DNA of 64,000 bases from Chitinophaga niabensis (GTDB lineage Bacteria; Bacteroidota; Bacteroidia; Chitinophagales; Chitinophagaceae). Shown here in pieces: positions 18,180 to 28,900 of the stretch. The position numbers and the translations under genes are program-made. The stretch spans positions 307,425 through 371,424 of the forward strand of contig JAFIGY010000020.1 in NCBI GenBank assembly GCA_017849435.1, written 5' to 3'. Every line of letters starts with the position of its first letter. Positions within the stretch are counted from its first letter, which is position 1. The notes below the pieces were generated by a model. The model was given only the letters and a program-made list of their open reading frames with translations, had not been told where the DNA came from and did not search any database.

Positions 18180-19787
18180 TCAATGCTCCGCCCCTGCGAT
18201 CTTCAAATCATTCAGATCCAGCTGCAATTCCGCCTTCCTTATTTCTTCATCACTAAAAAATTTCTCTTTCCGCAACCGGAACAATTCCTTTCGTTGTAAA
18301 GCATAAACTTCCGACAAAACCTTATGATATAGTTCTATTTCCTGATGCTCCGTTTCATCACACTCCAGCGATGCCAGCCGCTGCTGCGTGGAAGAGATAT
18401 CATTCTCCAGGCTGGCTCTAAAGAAGCTTATCAACTCATTCTCTTTCGCCTCGGCAGCATAATGTTCATTGACATATTTCAGTGCCGCCGCATCCAGGCG
18501 GAGCTGAATACCTGCCTGCTGCTCATCTTCGGGAAGTATCTCATCTATTTCCTTCAACCGGATCAGTTTGATCACAAAGGGCAGAGTAAGTCCCTGGAAT
18601 ACAAGTGTTACAAATATCACAACGAAGGTGACAAAAATAATAATGTTGCGCTGAGGAAATGCGGATCCGTCTTTCATCAGCAATGGAATGGAGAGCGCGG
18701 TTGCAAGCGATACCACTCCCCGCATGCCCGCCCAGCTGATCACAAGTGGCCCCTTCCATCCGGGCGAAGGATCCTGCCGCGCTTTAGCGCTTAACCAGCG
18801 TGGTATATGTGCGGCGGGGAATACCCACAAAAAGCGTACGGCAATGGTGATGGCGCTGATCAATAACCCATATTTGATCCCATCTGCAATGGAATAATTC
18901 CCCAGACCCTCAATGATCTCGGGTAACTGCAGGCCGATCAATACGAACACGAGCGCGTTCAGTACGAATATCACCGTCGTCCAGACGCCCAGCATATTCA
19001 TTCTCGTGCTGCCATTCTGAAAAATTTCGTGCGAGCGGTACGATAGAAAAAGTCCTCCTGATACCACCGCCATCACACCTGAAAACTCAAACTGCTCTGC
19101 CGTCAGGAACAGGATATAAGGCGTCATGATCGTCAGCGCCGCATCAATAGCAGGTGTGGTAGGAAGGAAACGATGAATGACGTACATGATATGGGCGCCG
19201 GCAAGGCCGACTACGATTCCCATGCCGGCCACGAGAAAGAACTGTCCGGTTGCCTGCTGCATGGAGAAAACACCGGTCAGCACAGCAGCCAGTGCAAATT
19301 TGAAAACGATCAGAGAGGATGCATCGTTCACGAGGCTTTCCCCTTCAAGGATGGTCATCATTCTTTTCGGCACCTTCATCCCCCTCATCACCGTCGCCGC
19401 AGCCACTGCATCCGGCGGCGAAATGATCCCTCCCAGCAAAAAGCCCAATGCCAAATTGAAATCCGGTATGGTGGCGGTGGAGGTATAAGCTACGATGGTA
19501 GAAGTAAAGAAAACCAGACCGAACGCCAGTAAAACAATCGGACGCTTCCATTTCCAGAAGTCGTTCCACGACGTATACCAGGCTGCCTCGTATAACAAAG
19601 GCGGCATAAAGATCAGGAATACCAGATCAGGCTCAAGGTGCAATCTGGGCGTTCCGGGAATAAAGCTGATACATAAACCGGCTATCACCAAAAAGATGGG
19701 ATAGGCTATCCTGATCCGTTGCGCCAGCATAACCAGCATAAAAACAACAAACAACAGACCGAGTACGAGTAATAAAGTGTGGTGCAT
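18180..19787 (-). CDS. Na+/H+ antiporter, CPA1 family
   Basis: A 535-residue inner-membrane protein with about 12 hydrophobic segments in the first 400 residues and a charged, probably cytoplasmic tail of about 130 residues. CPA1 signatures are present: SPPDAVAAA with ion-binding Asp126, and LEGESLVNDASS with Asn154-Asp155. These define electroneutral Na+(K+)/H+ exchangers used in pH and sodium homeostasis. The tail is rich in Glu and Lys and predicted helical. The gene is convergent with the FAD dehydrogenase and has 144 bp upstream before the divergent VOC gene. Confidence 0.93.
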   Translation of the reverse strand: MHHTLLLVLGLLFVVFMLVMLAQRIRIAYPIFLVIAGLCISFIPGTPRLHLEPDLVFLIFMPPLLYEAAWYTSWNDFWKWKRPIVLLAFGLVFFTSTIVAYTSTATIPDFNLALGFLLGGIISPPDAVAAATVMRGMKVPKRMMTILEGESLVNDASSLIVFKFALAAVLTGVFSMQQATGQFFLVAGMGIVVGLAGAHIMYVIHRFLPTTPAIDAALTIMTPYILFLTAEQFEFSGVMAVVSGGLFLSYRSHEIFQNGSTRMNMLGVWTTVIFVLNALVFVLIGLQLPEIIEGLGNYSIADGIKYGLLISAITIAVRFLWVFPAAHIPRWLSAKARQDPSPGWKGPLVISWAGMRGVVSLATALSIPLLMKDGSAFPQRNIIIFVTFVVIFVTLVFQGLTLPFVIKLIRLKEIDEILPEDEQQAGIQLRLDAAALKYVNEHYAAEAKENELISFFRASLENDISSTQQRLASLECDETEHQEIELYHKVLSEVYALQRKELFRLRKEKFFSDEEIRKAELQLDLNDLKIAGAEH

Positions 19788-19931
19788 ACGATTGGTTGCG
19801 ACCGGTTGAAGGTACTTAAATTTCTGTTTTCACGACATTTTGCCGGATTGTGTAAGGTTTCATGCCAGCCGGATAACAGCGGCATTTTATCCTGTTGATC
19901 TTTTTATCTTTACGGAAAACATATTTAAACC

Positions 19932-20321
19932 ATGAAACTCCCCATCCGCATTGAGGGTATACAGGCTATCCTCTCCGTGAAAGATATGGCGGCCAGCAGG
20001 GCCTTCTATGTAGGCATCCTGGGATTTAAAGAAGAAGATTGGGGCGATGATGATTTTACAAGCATCCGTTATGAGGGCGCTCCCTGCTCGGCCATTTATC
20101 TATGTCGCGGTGCGCAGGGCCAGCCAGGCACCTGGTTATGGATCGGCTTCGACGGTGATATCTTTGACCTGCACGACCGGCTAAAGCGTAAAGGTGTGAC
20201 CATTCGTCAGCCTCCCGTCAATTATCCATTTGCGATGGAGTTGCGTATTGAAGACCCCGATGGGCATGTACTCCGATTTGGTACCGATCCGGACGAGAGC
20301 CAGCCTTTTGTTACACTATGA
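19932..20321 (+). CDS. VOC superfamily (glyoxalase/bleomycin-resistance-like) protein
   Basis: A 129-residue single VOC module: a first beta-alpha-beta-beta-beta unit (IQAILSVKDMAASRAFYVGIL), a second half containing VTIRQPPVNYPFAMELRIED, and the typical ending EDPDGHVLRFG. Such proteins dimerise to form a metal site used by glyoxalases, dioxygenases or antibiotic-binding proteins; the specific role is unknown. A near-consensus -7 element (TATCTTTA, 19905-19912) lies about 20 bp upstream of the ATG. The gene is divergent from the antiporter and convergent with the GH5 gene. Confidence 0.88.
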   Translation: MKLPIRIEGIQAILSVKDMAASRAFYVGILGFKEEDWGDDDFTSIRYEGAPCSAIYLCRGAQGQPGTWLWIGFDGDIFDLHDRLKRKGVTIRQPPVNYPFAMELRIEDPDGHVLRFGTDPDESQPFVTL

Positions 20322-20342
20322 ATAGCCTGCAATGATTGGCCT

Positions 20343-21479
20343 CTATCGTGATTTCCGGATGAGGTCCAGCAGTTTCCTGTCCAGCTTCTGCCCATACCAG
20401 TCTTCATACTCCACATCCGCTCTGCGGGAATTGAGGACACCGAAATCGCCGCTGAATTCCCAGAGTGAAAATCCTATCCCGTTGCTTCCGAGAATATCCA
20501 GCACATCACTGAACCATGCGAGAAAAACGGGATGTGGCGTTTTATTCCAGCTTCCACATTCTCCGCAATGCACGCCCACGCCTTGTTTCACGAGGTCGAT
20601 CCAGGGCTGGTAATATTTTTCCAGCATTTCGCGGCTCAGGTATTGATTTCCCACCTGGCCCGGCCACTTGGGTTCCGGAAGGTTGTCGATGTTTTTGTTG
20701 GCCCAGGGGGCTTTGTAGTGTGATATTTTTCCGGGATGATATCCGCGGCAGCTTTGCGCAATGCCCAGATCGATGATCTCCGGGATCACATTGTTACCCA
20801 CGTTATTACCGTCCGCAAGAATCAGGCGTTTGGGATTCTCTTTGCGGATAGCGTCCACCGCAACTTTCGCCACCTTCCTGTACACATCTCCCGGCACTGT
20901 GGAAGCGCTGGAATGCTGATCGTTCATATCTTCCCGCATAGCCGGCTCATTCACAAGGTCGAAACTGATCTTTGATGTGGATACAGACCTGAACCGCTTT
21001 GCCCAGAAATTCCAGTGAAAAGCGAATGCTTTCTGCGCCTCTTCATCCTTCCATAAATTGTACGGCTCGTGAAAACCGGCGTTGATGCAATAACCCGGTG
21101 CACGATGGAGGTTCAGGCTCACGTGCATGTTGTATTTGTGCGCCATCGCCACCAGTTTCTCCACATCTTCCACGCGACTTTCATCTATCTTATATACTTC
21201 CTCCGGCGTAATATTCCGGGAACGGTCAATAGCGAGGTAATAAGGATAGGCCATGGGAACGCGCACAAAATCGAACCCCCAGTCCCGCATCCAGCGGAAA
21301 TGATCCTCCGGCGTTTTTGCCCGTGGTTTGGCAGGATCCGGCGAAACGAAGTCAGGAAGATTGAAGCCTCTCCAGGCGGGTAGTTTGTTGCCTTTGGGAG
21401 AAAAAGACCATGCGGTATCTGCAACACTCAGGCCAGCAGCCAGCAGTCCCGCATTTTTAAGAAAAGAGCGGCGTTCCAT
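20343..21479 (-). CDS. Glycoside hydrolase family 5 (cellulase-like), twin-arginine signal
   Basis: A 378-residue secreted glycosidase. The N-terminus MERRSFLKNAGLLAAGLSVA has a twin-arginine motif (RRSFLK) and a hydrophobic core, indicating Tat export. The catalytic TIM barrel carries the GH5 pattern: His-containing strand LNLHRAPGY, acid/base Glu178 in DLVNEP, and nucleophile Glu307 in GVHCGECG, with Trp340 (GFSLWEFSG) after the last strand. GH5 enzymes retain configuration and cut beta-glucans or beta-mannans; the subfamily and substrate are not determined. The next gene on the same strand, 41 bp upstream, encodes a secreted thioredoxin; a joint transcript is possible. Confidence 0.9.
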   Translation of the reverse strand: MERRSFLKNAGLLAAGLSVADTAWSFSPKGNKLPAWRGFNLPDFVSPDPAKPRAKTPEDHFRWMRDWGFDFVRVPMAYPYYLAIDRSRNITPEEVYKIDESRVEDVEKLVAMAHKYNMHVSLNLHRAPGYCINAGFHEPYNLWKDEEAQKAFAFHWNFWAKRFRSVSTSKISFDLVNEPAMREDMNDQHSSASTVPGDVYRKVAKVAVDAIRKENPKRLILADGNNVGNNVIPEIIDLGIAQSCRGYHPGKISHYKAPWANKNIDNLPEPKWPGQVGNQYLSREMLEKYYQPWIDLVKQGVGVHCGECGSWNKTPHPVFLAWFSDVLDILGSNGIGFSLWEFSGDFGVLNSRRADVEYEDWYGQKLDRKLLDLIRKSR

Positions 21480-21519
21480 GACGGTAATGATTTAACGTGA
21501 AATTTTCGTCAAGATACAG

Positions 21520-22767
21520 TTACGGCACCATTTTTACAAGTCCCTGTAATTTACGGACAAGGTTCTCTAAATTGGGATTAGGCGTTACGATCCCTTTTGC
21601 CCGCTCCGCCCACTTCAACGCATCGGCCAGTGCGGCATCTCCCGGCTCCAGCGTTGATGCGAAAACGGTAGCCACTTCAAACAGGGATGTGCTGATCTTC
21701 CGCGAATATTGATTGATGAAATATTTTTTTTCTTCCTCAAAGCTGACAATCTTCGTGCTGTCCAGCGCACCGTTCCTGTAGGGCTGCATCACCTGGTCAT
21801 ATTGCCGTGCATCTTCTGCACGAAGTGAATCCTGCGATATATCCATCATCCGGCCTATCATGTGATAGCCGGTCTCCTTTAGTTTCGTCACATCTTTTAC
21901 CAGCCCAAAATACTGCAGCCGCCATCTGTACACACTGGCCTGCAGTTGTGCGGGAAGATCCGCCTCCAGTATTTCTGCATAAGCCAGGATCTGCCTGAGT
22001 TCCACCGGCCGGCCTTCCTTCCAGGCGGTGGCAGCAGCGCTATACAACGCTCTTGCATATAGCCGGTTGGCCAGTTGCTTTTTCTGCGAAGCGGATAATG
22101 CGGTATAATGCGCCATGAGAAAGACCAATGCATTGGAGCGTGCGTTGAAAATGTTCTCCCCAAGGAATAACAGCTCCCCGGAAGTTGCGAGCGTGCTGAC
22201 CGGAAGCACTTCCATGTATGCGTTCATCACGGTATTATTATCCAGGCCCAGCGCTGTCATCCGACGGATATAATTCCGGAGGAAAGCGGTATCCCGCCTG
22301 CCGCTTTTAAATTCCTTCTCCAGGAAGCCGATCGTATTTTCCCCGCCTTGGGAACCCAGGGCTTTGTCCGCCTGCGCTATCATGTCCGTTACCGGAAAGA
22401 AACCCACTGCACGATGCAGCAGAGAGCCGTCCGGATCCAGGTATAGATAAGTGGGATAAGCTTTCACTGCGTATTTTGCGGCAATCTCCACCCCTTCGCC
22501 CTTTTCCGCATTCAGCCGGTAGTTCAGGAAAAGCGGGTTGTATTTATCGCCTGTTTCTTTTGATGGGAATACTTCCTTATCCATTTGCCGGCAGGGAGGG
22601 CACCAATCTGTATATACATCCACGAAAATAGGTTTCCCTTCTTTCCTGGCTGTTTCCTGAAGCTGGGACCAGCTGCCTTTGAAGAACTGTACGCCCTGGG
22701 CCGAAGCAGTGCCGGTGATGGTGAGGCATATGAGGAGGAGGGATCGTATTCTATGTGAACGCTGCAT
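21520..22767 (-). CDS. Secreted thioredoxin-domain protein
   Basis: A 415-residue protein with a signal peptide (hydrophobic LLLICLTITGT, cleavage near ASA-QG) and an N-terminal thioredoxin fold: DVYTDWCPPCRQMDKEV with redox pair Cys56-Cys59, and cis-Pro in AYPTYLYLDPDG. The remaining 270 residues are helical and unlike any domain I recognise. Bacteroidota export many such CPPC proteins as periplasmic reductases or disulfide-handling factors. A TATCTTTA -7-like element lies about 25 bp before the start. The gene is divergent from the amidohydrolase gene with only 74 bp between them. Confidence 0.85.
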   Translation of the reverse strand: MQRSHRIRSLLLICLTITGTASAQGVQFFKGSWSQLQETARKEGKPIFVDVYTDWCPPCRQMDKEVFPSKETGDKYNPLFLNYRLNAEKGEGVEIAAKYAVKAYPTYLYLDPDGSLLHRAVGFFPVTDMIAQADKALGSQGGENTIGFLEKEFKSGRRDTAFLRNYIRRMTALGLDNNTVMNAYMEVLPVSTLATSGELLFLGENIFNARSNALVFLMAHYTALSASQKKQLANRLYARALYSAAATAWKEGRPVELRQILAYAEILEADLPAQLQASVYRWRLQYFGLVKDVTKLKETGYHMIGRMMDISQDSLRAEDARQYDQVMQPYRNGALDSTKIVSFEEEKKYFINQYSRKISTSLFEVATVFASTLEPGDAALADALKWAERAKGIVTPNPNLENLVRKLQGLVKMVP

Positions 22768-22830
22768 GATAACCTTAATGTTTCTTTAAAGATATCCTAT
22801 ACAGGATAAAAACCCAAGCGGATAATTGCT

Positions 22831-22838
22831 TAGATTTA
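22831..22838 (+). promoter_or_regulatory. -7-like element abutting amidohydrolase start
   Basis: TAGATTTA differs from TAnnTTTG only in the last base and is separated from the ATG at 22842 by just three bases, so a transcript starting 4-6 bp downstream would have no leader. No clear -33 TTTG was found. Confidence 0.35.
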
Positions 22839-22841
22839 AGG

Positions 22842-23924
22842 ATGCGGAAATTTCATTTATTAGCCAGCTCCCTTTTGCTCAGCGCAGGTCTTTCCCATGC
22901 ACAGGTCATGGATTTTGAAAAATATGACCCGCCTTCCACCCTTGTAGTACCGGAACATCATCTGACCCGGTCCAGGTTCCCTTTCATTGATGTGCATAAT
23001 CACCAGTGGAACCTTGGTTCCGGGGATCTGAAAGGTCTTGTAAAAGATATGGATGCGTTGAATATGAAAGTGATGGTGAACCTGAGCGGAGGAAACGGCC
23101 ATTCACTCAAACAGATGGCGGACAACGTACGGCAGAATGCACCCAAACGTTTCATCATCTTTGCCAATATAGATTTTACGGGGATCGGGGAACAAGGCTG
23201 GCCTGAAAAAGCCGCGCAGCAATTAGCTACGGATGTGAAGAACGGGGCTTCCGGCCTGAAAGTGTTCAAGAACCTGGGCCTCAGCGTAAAGGACAATACC
23301 GGCAAACGCGTGGCCATCGATGATCCGCGCCTGGACGCTATTTGGGCGAAATGTGCAGAACTGAAGATCCCGGTGCTGATACACGCCGCAGATCCTAAAC
23401 CGTTCTGGAGCCCGATGGACGGAAGCAATGAACGCTGGCTGGAACTCAAGACACACCCGGAGCGCAAGCGCAGTGACAACAGCCCCGCTCCCTGGGAACA
23501 GATCATAGCAGAAGAACACCGGATGTTCAAAAAACATCCCCACACCACTTTCATCAATGCGCATTTCGGATGGTATGCGAACGATCTCGCACACCTCGAT
23601 AAACTCATGCAGGAGATACCCAATATGTATGTGGAGTTCGGTGCGGTGATCGCTGAATTGGGCAGGCAGCCGCAGATGGCGCGGCAGTTTTTTGAGAAGT
23701 ACCAGGACAGGATTCTCTTCGGCAAGGATTCCTGGCAACCGGACGAATACACGACCTATTTCAGGGTGCTGGAAACGGCCGATGAATATTTCCCCTATCA
23801 CAAGAAATATCACGCCTTCTGGCGTATGTACGGCATGCATCTGCCGGATGATATCCTTAAAAAGATCTATTATAAAAATGCCCTGAAGATCATTCCGGGT
23901 ATCGACAAATCACTTTTTGAGTAA
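22842..23924 (+). CDS. Secreted amidohydrolase (TIM-barrel metal-dependent hydrolase)
   Basis: A 360-residue protein with a signal peptide (LLASSLLLSAGLSHA-QV) and the amidohydrolase-2 pattern. Metal ligands are likely the HxH of FIDVHNHQ, His in PVLIHAAD, His in TFINAHFG and Asp in LFGKDSW. Family members hydrolyse or decarboxylate aromatic or lactone substrates (2-pyrone-4,6-dicarboxylate hydrolase and ACMSD-like types). The exported form is common in Bacteroidota and its substrate is unknown. The gene is divergent from the thioredoxin gene and convergent with the acyl-CoA dehydrogenase gene, 7 bp apart. Confidence 0.88.
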   Translation: MRKFHLLASSLLLSAGLSHAQVMDFEKYDPPSTLVVPEHHLTRSRFPFIDVHNHQWNLGSGDLKGLVKDMDALNMKVMVNLSGGNGHSLKQMADNVRQNAPKRFIIFANIDFTGIGEQGWPEKAAQQLATDVKNGASGLKVFKNLGLSVKDNTGKRVAIDDPRLDAIWAKCAELKIPVLIHAADPKPFWSPMDGSNERWLELKTHPERKRSDNSPAPWEQIIAEEHRMFKKHPHTTFINAHFGWYANDLAHLDKLMQEIPNMYVEFGAVIAELGRQPQMARQFFEKYQDRILFGKDSWQPDEYTTYFRVLETADEYFPYHKKYHAFWRMYGMHLPDDILKKIYYKNALKIIPGIDKSLFE

Positions 23925-23931
23925 ATGAACA

Positions 23932-25569
23932 TCAGTAGCTGTACGTTCTGCTGATCACTTCATCCAATGCGGCTGCATGTTCCAGCGTTCCCCAGGTCAG
24001 ATGCCTGTCCGCCGAAAGCCTGGATGCGCAGAACAGCGCGGCTACCTTCGGCGGCGCTATGCGGATCAGCTCTGTCGCCTGTATGGCGAGCGCCATTTTT
24101 TCCACGATCACGCGTGCTTTAAATTCCTGTTCTTCGGGCTGGAACAACAGTTGCTGCAGGCCCGCGATGTGATGGTCCAGCAGCGTATCCAGACCTTTGG
24201 CCTTCCGGAAATAATTCATCATGGCTTCCATGCTTTCCGGTTCCTTGTGCATCGCCCGCAACACATCCAGCGCCTGAATGTTACCTGATCCCTCCCAGAT
24301 GGCGTTCACAGGTATATCTCTGTACAATCTCGGCAGGATGGACTCTTCCACATACCCATTCCCTCCGATGCATTCCAATACTTCTCCCAGCGCCAGCACG
24401 GCTCTTTTCGTATTCCAGAATTTTCCCACGGCGGTAGCGATCCTTATAAAATAGAGCGCCTCTTTATCAAAACTTGCATTATCAAAACCTTCCGCGAGGC
24501 GCATCGCTAACGTTACGGCTGCTTCAGACTCCAGGCAAAGATCCGCCAGCACATTCTTCATCAGCGGCTGCGCGCTCAGCTTCTTTCCGAAAGCCATCCT
24601 GTGATGGCAATGATGGACTGCTTCCGCTACCGCGCGTTGTAAGGTAGCTGCCGAACCGATTGCGCAATCCAGCCGCGTATGGCGAACCATTTCCATGATA
24701 TTGGCCACACCCCGGCCTTCCTCTCCGATGATCTTCCCCCATGCTTCATGGAACTCCACTTCCCCGGATGCGTTGGAGCGGTTACCCAGTTTATCTTTGA
24801 GCCGCTGAAAATAAAGTTTGTTCTTTTCTCCTTCCGGCGTGAAACGCGGCACCAGGAAGCAACTCAGGCCCTTGCCTGTTTGCGCCAGCACCAGGAAGGC
24901 ATCGCTCATCGGCGCGCTGCAGAACCATTTTCTGCCGGTGATCTTGTAGATCCCTTTGCCTGCAGGTATCGCAAAAGTGAGGTTTGCACGCACATCGCTG
25001 CCGCCCTGCGGTTCCGTCATGGCCATGCCGAATGTGCAGCCTTTCTTTTCGTAATATGGGATATGCCGCGGATCGTATTCATTTGAAAGCACCAATGGCA
25101 GCCATTCTTCCGCAATATCCGGCGCTATCTTCAGCGACGGCACTACGGCGAACGTCATGGTCAGCGGGCAGCTGCTGCCTTCGTCTATCTGTTGCTTGAG
25201 AAAAGACAGAACGCTATGGGCCAGGTATCCGCTTCCTGCCCCTGTTTCCCAGGCCACCGCATGCACACGATGCCGGATGGCCGTTTCCATCATCTGGTGA
25301 TAAGCAGGATGAAACTCCACCACATCCAGGCGGTTCCCGAAGCGGTCGTGCGTTCTGAGGACCGGCGGATATTTGTTGGCGAGGACGCCCGCTTCCTGCA
25401 TGGCATGACTGCCCATCATTTCCCCGAAAGTTTCCGCCTGCGCTGCAAAGCCTCCGCCACCATAGTGCTGTAGCGCATTTCGCAATACGGTATGTGTGGT
25501 GAATGTATTATAATCTTCGAGCGCCGGAACCTGGTTGATGGATTGATTGAAATCAAAACCGGGATGCAT
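23932..25569 (-). CDS. AidB-like acyl-CoA dehydrogenase family protein
   Basis: A 545-residue FAD protein, close in length to E. coli AidB (541) and longer than ordinary acyl-CoA dehydrogenases (about 380). It has the signatures MTEPQGGSDVRAN (flavin-binding strand), ITGRKWFCS, and the AidB-typical C-terminal block IWEGSGNIQALDVLRAM. AidB belongs to the E. coli Ada adaptive response and binds DNA, but related proteins are also plain dehydrogenases, so a repair role is not established. A TAAATTTA -7-like element lies about 25 bp upstream. The 21-bp box of the Ada cluster at 37-40 kb is not visible in front of this gene. Confidence 0.85.
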   Translation of the reverse strand: MHPGFDFNQSINQVPALEDYNTFTTHTVLRNALQHYGGGGFAAQAETFGEMMGSHAMQEAGVLANKYPPVLRTHDRFGNRLDVVEFHPAYHQMMETAIRHRVHAVAWETGAGSGYLAHSVLSFLKQQIDEGSSCPLTMTFAVVPSLKIAPDIAEEWLPLVLSNEYDPRHIPYYEKKGCTFGMAMTEPQGGSDVRANLTFAIPAGKGIYKITGRKWFCSAPMSDAFLVLAQTGKGLSCFLVPRFTPEGEKNKLYFQRLKDKLGNRSNASGEVEFHEAWGKIIGEEGRGVANIMEMVRHTRLDCAIGSAATLQRAVAEAVHHCHHRMAFGKKLSAQPLMKNVLADLCLESEAAVTLAMRLAEGFDNASFDKEALYFIRIATAVGKFWNTKRAVLALGEVLECIGGNGYVEESILPRLYRDIPVNAIWEGSGNIQALDVLRAMHKEPESMEAMMNYFRKAKGLDTLLDHHIAGLQQLLFQPEEQEFKARVIVEKMALAIQATELIRIAPPKVAALFCASRLSADRHLTWGTLEHAAALDEVISRTYSY

Positions 25570-25931
25570 ATTTGAGGTTTTAATGCCGTCTGGATAAATT
25601 TACAACGTTTTCAGGACATCCCCTTCATCAAAAAAATACAGGAAATAGTTAATTCAGTACTTACCTTAGTAATAACTTTACGATCGTCAGTATCTGTTTT
25701 CTTTTTTTGTTAATACTCAATAGCAAGGCATAACCAAAATCAGTACGTACACGGATAGCATTTATCATCAATTTAGTTATTAACGGCACACGTCAGCTCT
25801 GGCCATTGGCTCATCGCTTTTATTAGTACATACCCATCAGACCGGCTCTTCCCCAAACGGACCATCTTGTACGGAAACACGATACAGCGGATAGCTTTTA
25901 TCAATTCATACCAAATCTAAAATTTCGCAAC
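25570..25931. other. Intergenic region upstream of SusC/SusD pair
   Basis: A 362-bp AT-rich region between the divergent acyl-CoA dehydrogenase and susC-like genes. The sequence CGGATAGC followed by a T-rich stretch and TTTATCA occurs twice in the same orientation, at 25752-25768 and 25888-25902. These direct repeats could be regulator sites. A loose -7-like TAACTTTA lies near 25673. No sigma, FecR or HTCS regulator gene is adjacent. Confidence 0.4.
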
Positions 25932-28900
25932 ATGAGGAAATTTTTCTGCTTATTAGCGGCCATTTCATTCGTGGTGCTTTTGCTGCCTGTTACTTTGTCA
26001 GCACAGCAAAAGCCCGTTACAGGCACCGTATTATCCGACGAAGGAAGCCCTATGCCTGGCGTTACGATCAGGGTAAAAGGCACTACCCGCTTCGCACAAA
26101 CAGACGCCAAGGGACATTTCAGCATTCAGGCCAGTCCGGGTGAAACCCTGGAATTCACCTTTATCGGGTACGAGCGGCAGGAAGTTGTGGTAGGGACCAG
26201 TTCCACGCTTCAGATCGGCATGCGAACGTCGCAAAGCTCGCTGAACGAGATAGTGGTAACAGCCATGGGTATAAAGAAAGAGCGGAAAGCGTTGGGGTAT
26301 TCGGTGCAGGATATCAAATCCGTTGAACTACTGAAAAATAAAGACGCCAACCTGGTAAACTCACTGAACGGTAAGATAGCGGGATTGAACATCACCAATT
26401 CCGGCGGCGCACCCGGATCCTCCGCTTCTATCATCATTCGTGGCGGTACTTCACTGGAGCGGGACAACCAGCCGTTGTTCGTCATTGACGGTATGCCGAT
26501 GGACAACTCCACAGGGCAGGGAGATAACAGTGCTTTTGACGGCAGCGTGAACCTCTCCACCACCAACAGCAATCGCGCGATGGACATCAACCCGGAAGAC
26601 ATCGAATCCATCTCCATCCTGAAAGGTCCCGCTGCAGCGGCATTGTACGGTCTTCGTGCTGCCGCCGGCGCCGTTATTATCACTACTAAAAAAGGAACCG
26701 AAGGAAACGTCACCGCCGGCGTCAATACACGGTATACCACCAACTGGGTGAACCGGTTGCCGAAACAACAGGGCATTTACAAACAGGGCTCTTACTACAG
26801 CGGCTCCTTCACAGATCAGACCACGCTCTCCTGGGGAGATAAGTTTGCGCCGGGCGACAAGATATATAACAACCTGGGCGATTTTTTCGAGCGGGCGCAC
26901 GCATTCGATAACAGCTTCAACATATCCGGGGGCAGCAAAAACGGTAATTTCTATCTATCCGGTTCCAATCTCAACCAGACCGGCGTAGTGCCCACCACCA
27001 ATTACATCCGGAGCACCGTCCGTTTTAACGGTGAGCAGAAGATCGGAAGATTCACTTTCGGCGTGAATGCCTCCTATGCCAATAGCGAATCCCGCAAAAC
27101 ACTCACAGGCAGCGGCCTCTGGGGTTCCGGTGGTACGGGTTATATGGAGAGTATCATCGCCTGGCCACGGAACGACAATATGCAGAACTGGCTAAATCCT
27201 GATGGCTCCAAACGCAGGCTGCTCCCTAATCTGCCGTTGGAGAACGATGTGGACAATCCTTACTGGATCGTGAACAGGAATCCCCAGGGCGACAAGAACA
27301 ACCGTTTCATCGGTAATGCTTATATGTCCGTCAGGTTCACCGACTGGTTCGATGCCACTTACCGGCTCGGAATCGATAATTATCTCACGCAATACCGGAG
27401 CCTTATCTATCCCGGTTCCAGCGTGAAGATCGCGTGGCAGAACGGAATGCTGTCAGAAACAGACAGAAGCTACAGTTACGTGAACTCCAACCTGATGCTG
27501 AACTTTCACAAAACATTCCAAAAAGTATGGGATGCCAGCCTGTTGCTGGGGACCACATCGGAAGACACTTATTTTAAGTCCAATTCCATGCGGGCGGAGA
27601 ACTTCATCATTCCCGGTTTCTTCACGCTCAATAATGCCGCCAAGGAAAACCAGTACTACGCACAGGATATCAGCCGCCGCCGCATCGTAGGTGTATATGG
27701 TGATCTGCGTTTGTCTTACAAAAGCTTCATTTATCTGAGTGTGACCGGGCGCAACGATTTTGCATCCACACTGCCAGTGCAGAACCAGTCTTTCTTCTAT
27801 CCCGCTTTTAGCGGCAGCCTTGTGTTCACCGAACTGTTGCCCGAGAACAGGATCCTTTCCTTCGGGAAGATACGCGCTTCCTGGGCCGGCGTAGGTAAAG
27901 ATGCGCCCGTTTACCAGACTAAAACGTATCTGTTCGGACCGGAGCTGACCATCGGAGGAGGGTTCCGCAACAGCTGGACGCGTGGCAACCCGATCATGAA
28001 ACCGGAATACACGAAGTCCGCAGAGTTCGGCACCGAGCTTAAATTTCTCGACGGGAAAATAGGACTTGACTTTACATACTACATCAACAAGAGTGTGGAT
28101 CAGATCCTGCAGCCCCGTGTGAGTAACGCCACGGGCTACATCCTCAGTTATGTGAATACCGGGGAGATCGAGAACAGGGGTATTGAAGTATCCATCAATG
28201 CCAATCCCGTTAAACGCAAAGATTTCAACTGGGATGTAACGCTCAACTTCTCCCACAACAAAGGAAGGGTGAATGCACTGCCCGGAGCCTTACCCATCCT
28301 GTATGTAACGGATGTACAGGTAGGCAATGCCAAAGCAGCCTCCTTCAACGGTGGTTATTTCATGGGACTTAGCGGGCTTAAATGGCAGAGAGACGCCAAT
28401 GGGAACCTGCTTCTGGACTGGAATACCGGCTACCCGCTGACCAGCAACAACGCCACCTCCCTCGTAGGGAACCGCGAACCCAACCTCATCGGCGGCTTGA
28501 ACAACAGCTTTACTTATAAGAACTTCAACCTCTCTTTCCTGTTTGATTTTCGTTTAGGCGGCGACGTATATAACGGCACCGAATACCTGCTTACGGGCGA
28601 CGGGCTTAGCAAGCGAACGGAGAACCGGAATACCAACATTACGTTCACCGGTATGTCGCTGAACCCCGCCTCCGCAAAATATGAGCAGGTGACTAAAACC
28701 GTGGTGGCCAGTGAGAAGTTTTATCGCGATATCTATCTCGCCAATGCACCATTCTTCATTGAAAAAGTGAACTGGCTGCGGCTGCGTTCCGTTTCGCTGG
28801 CTTATTCATTACCCAAAAACACCCTGGGCCATATACGGTTTCTGAAAGATGCCACGCTTACACTTTCCGGCACCAATCTGCTCCTCTTCACCAACTATTC

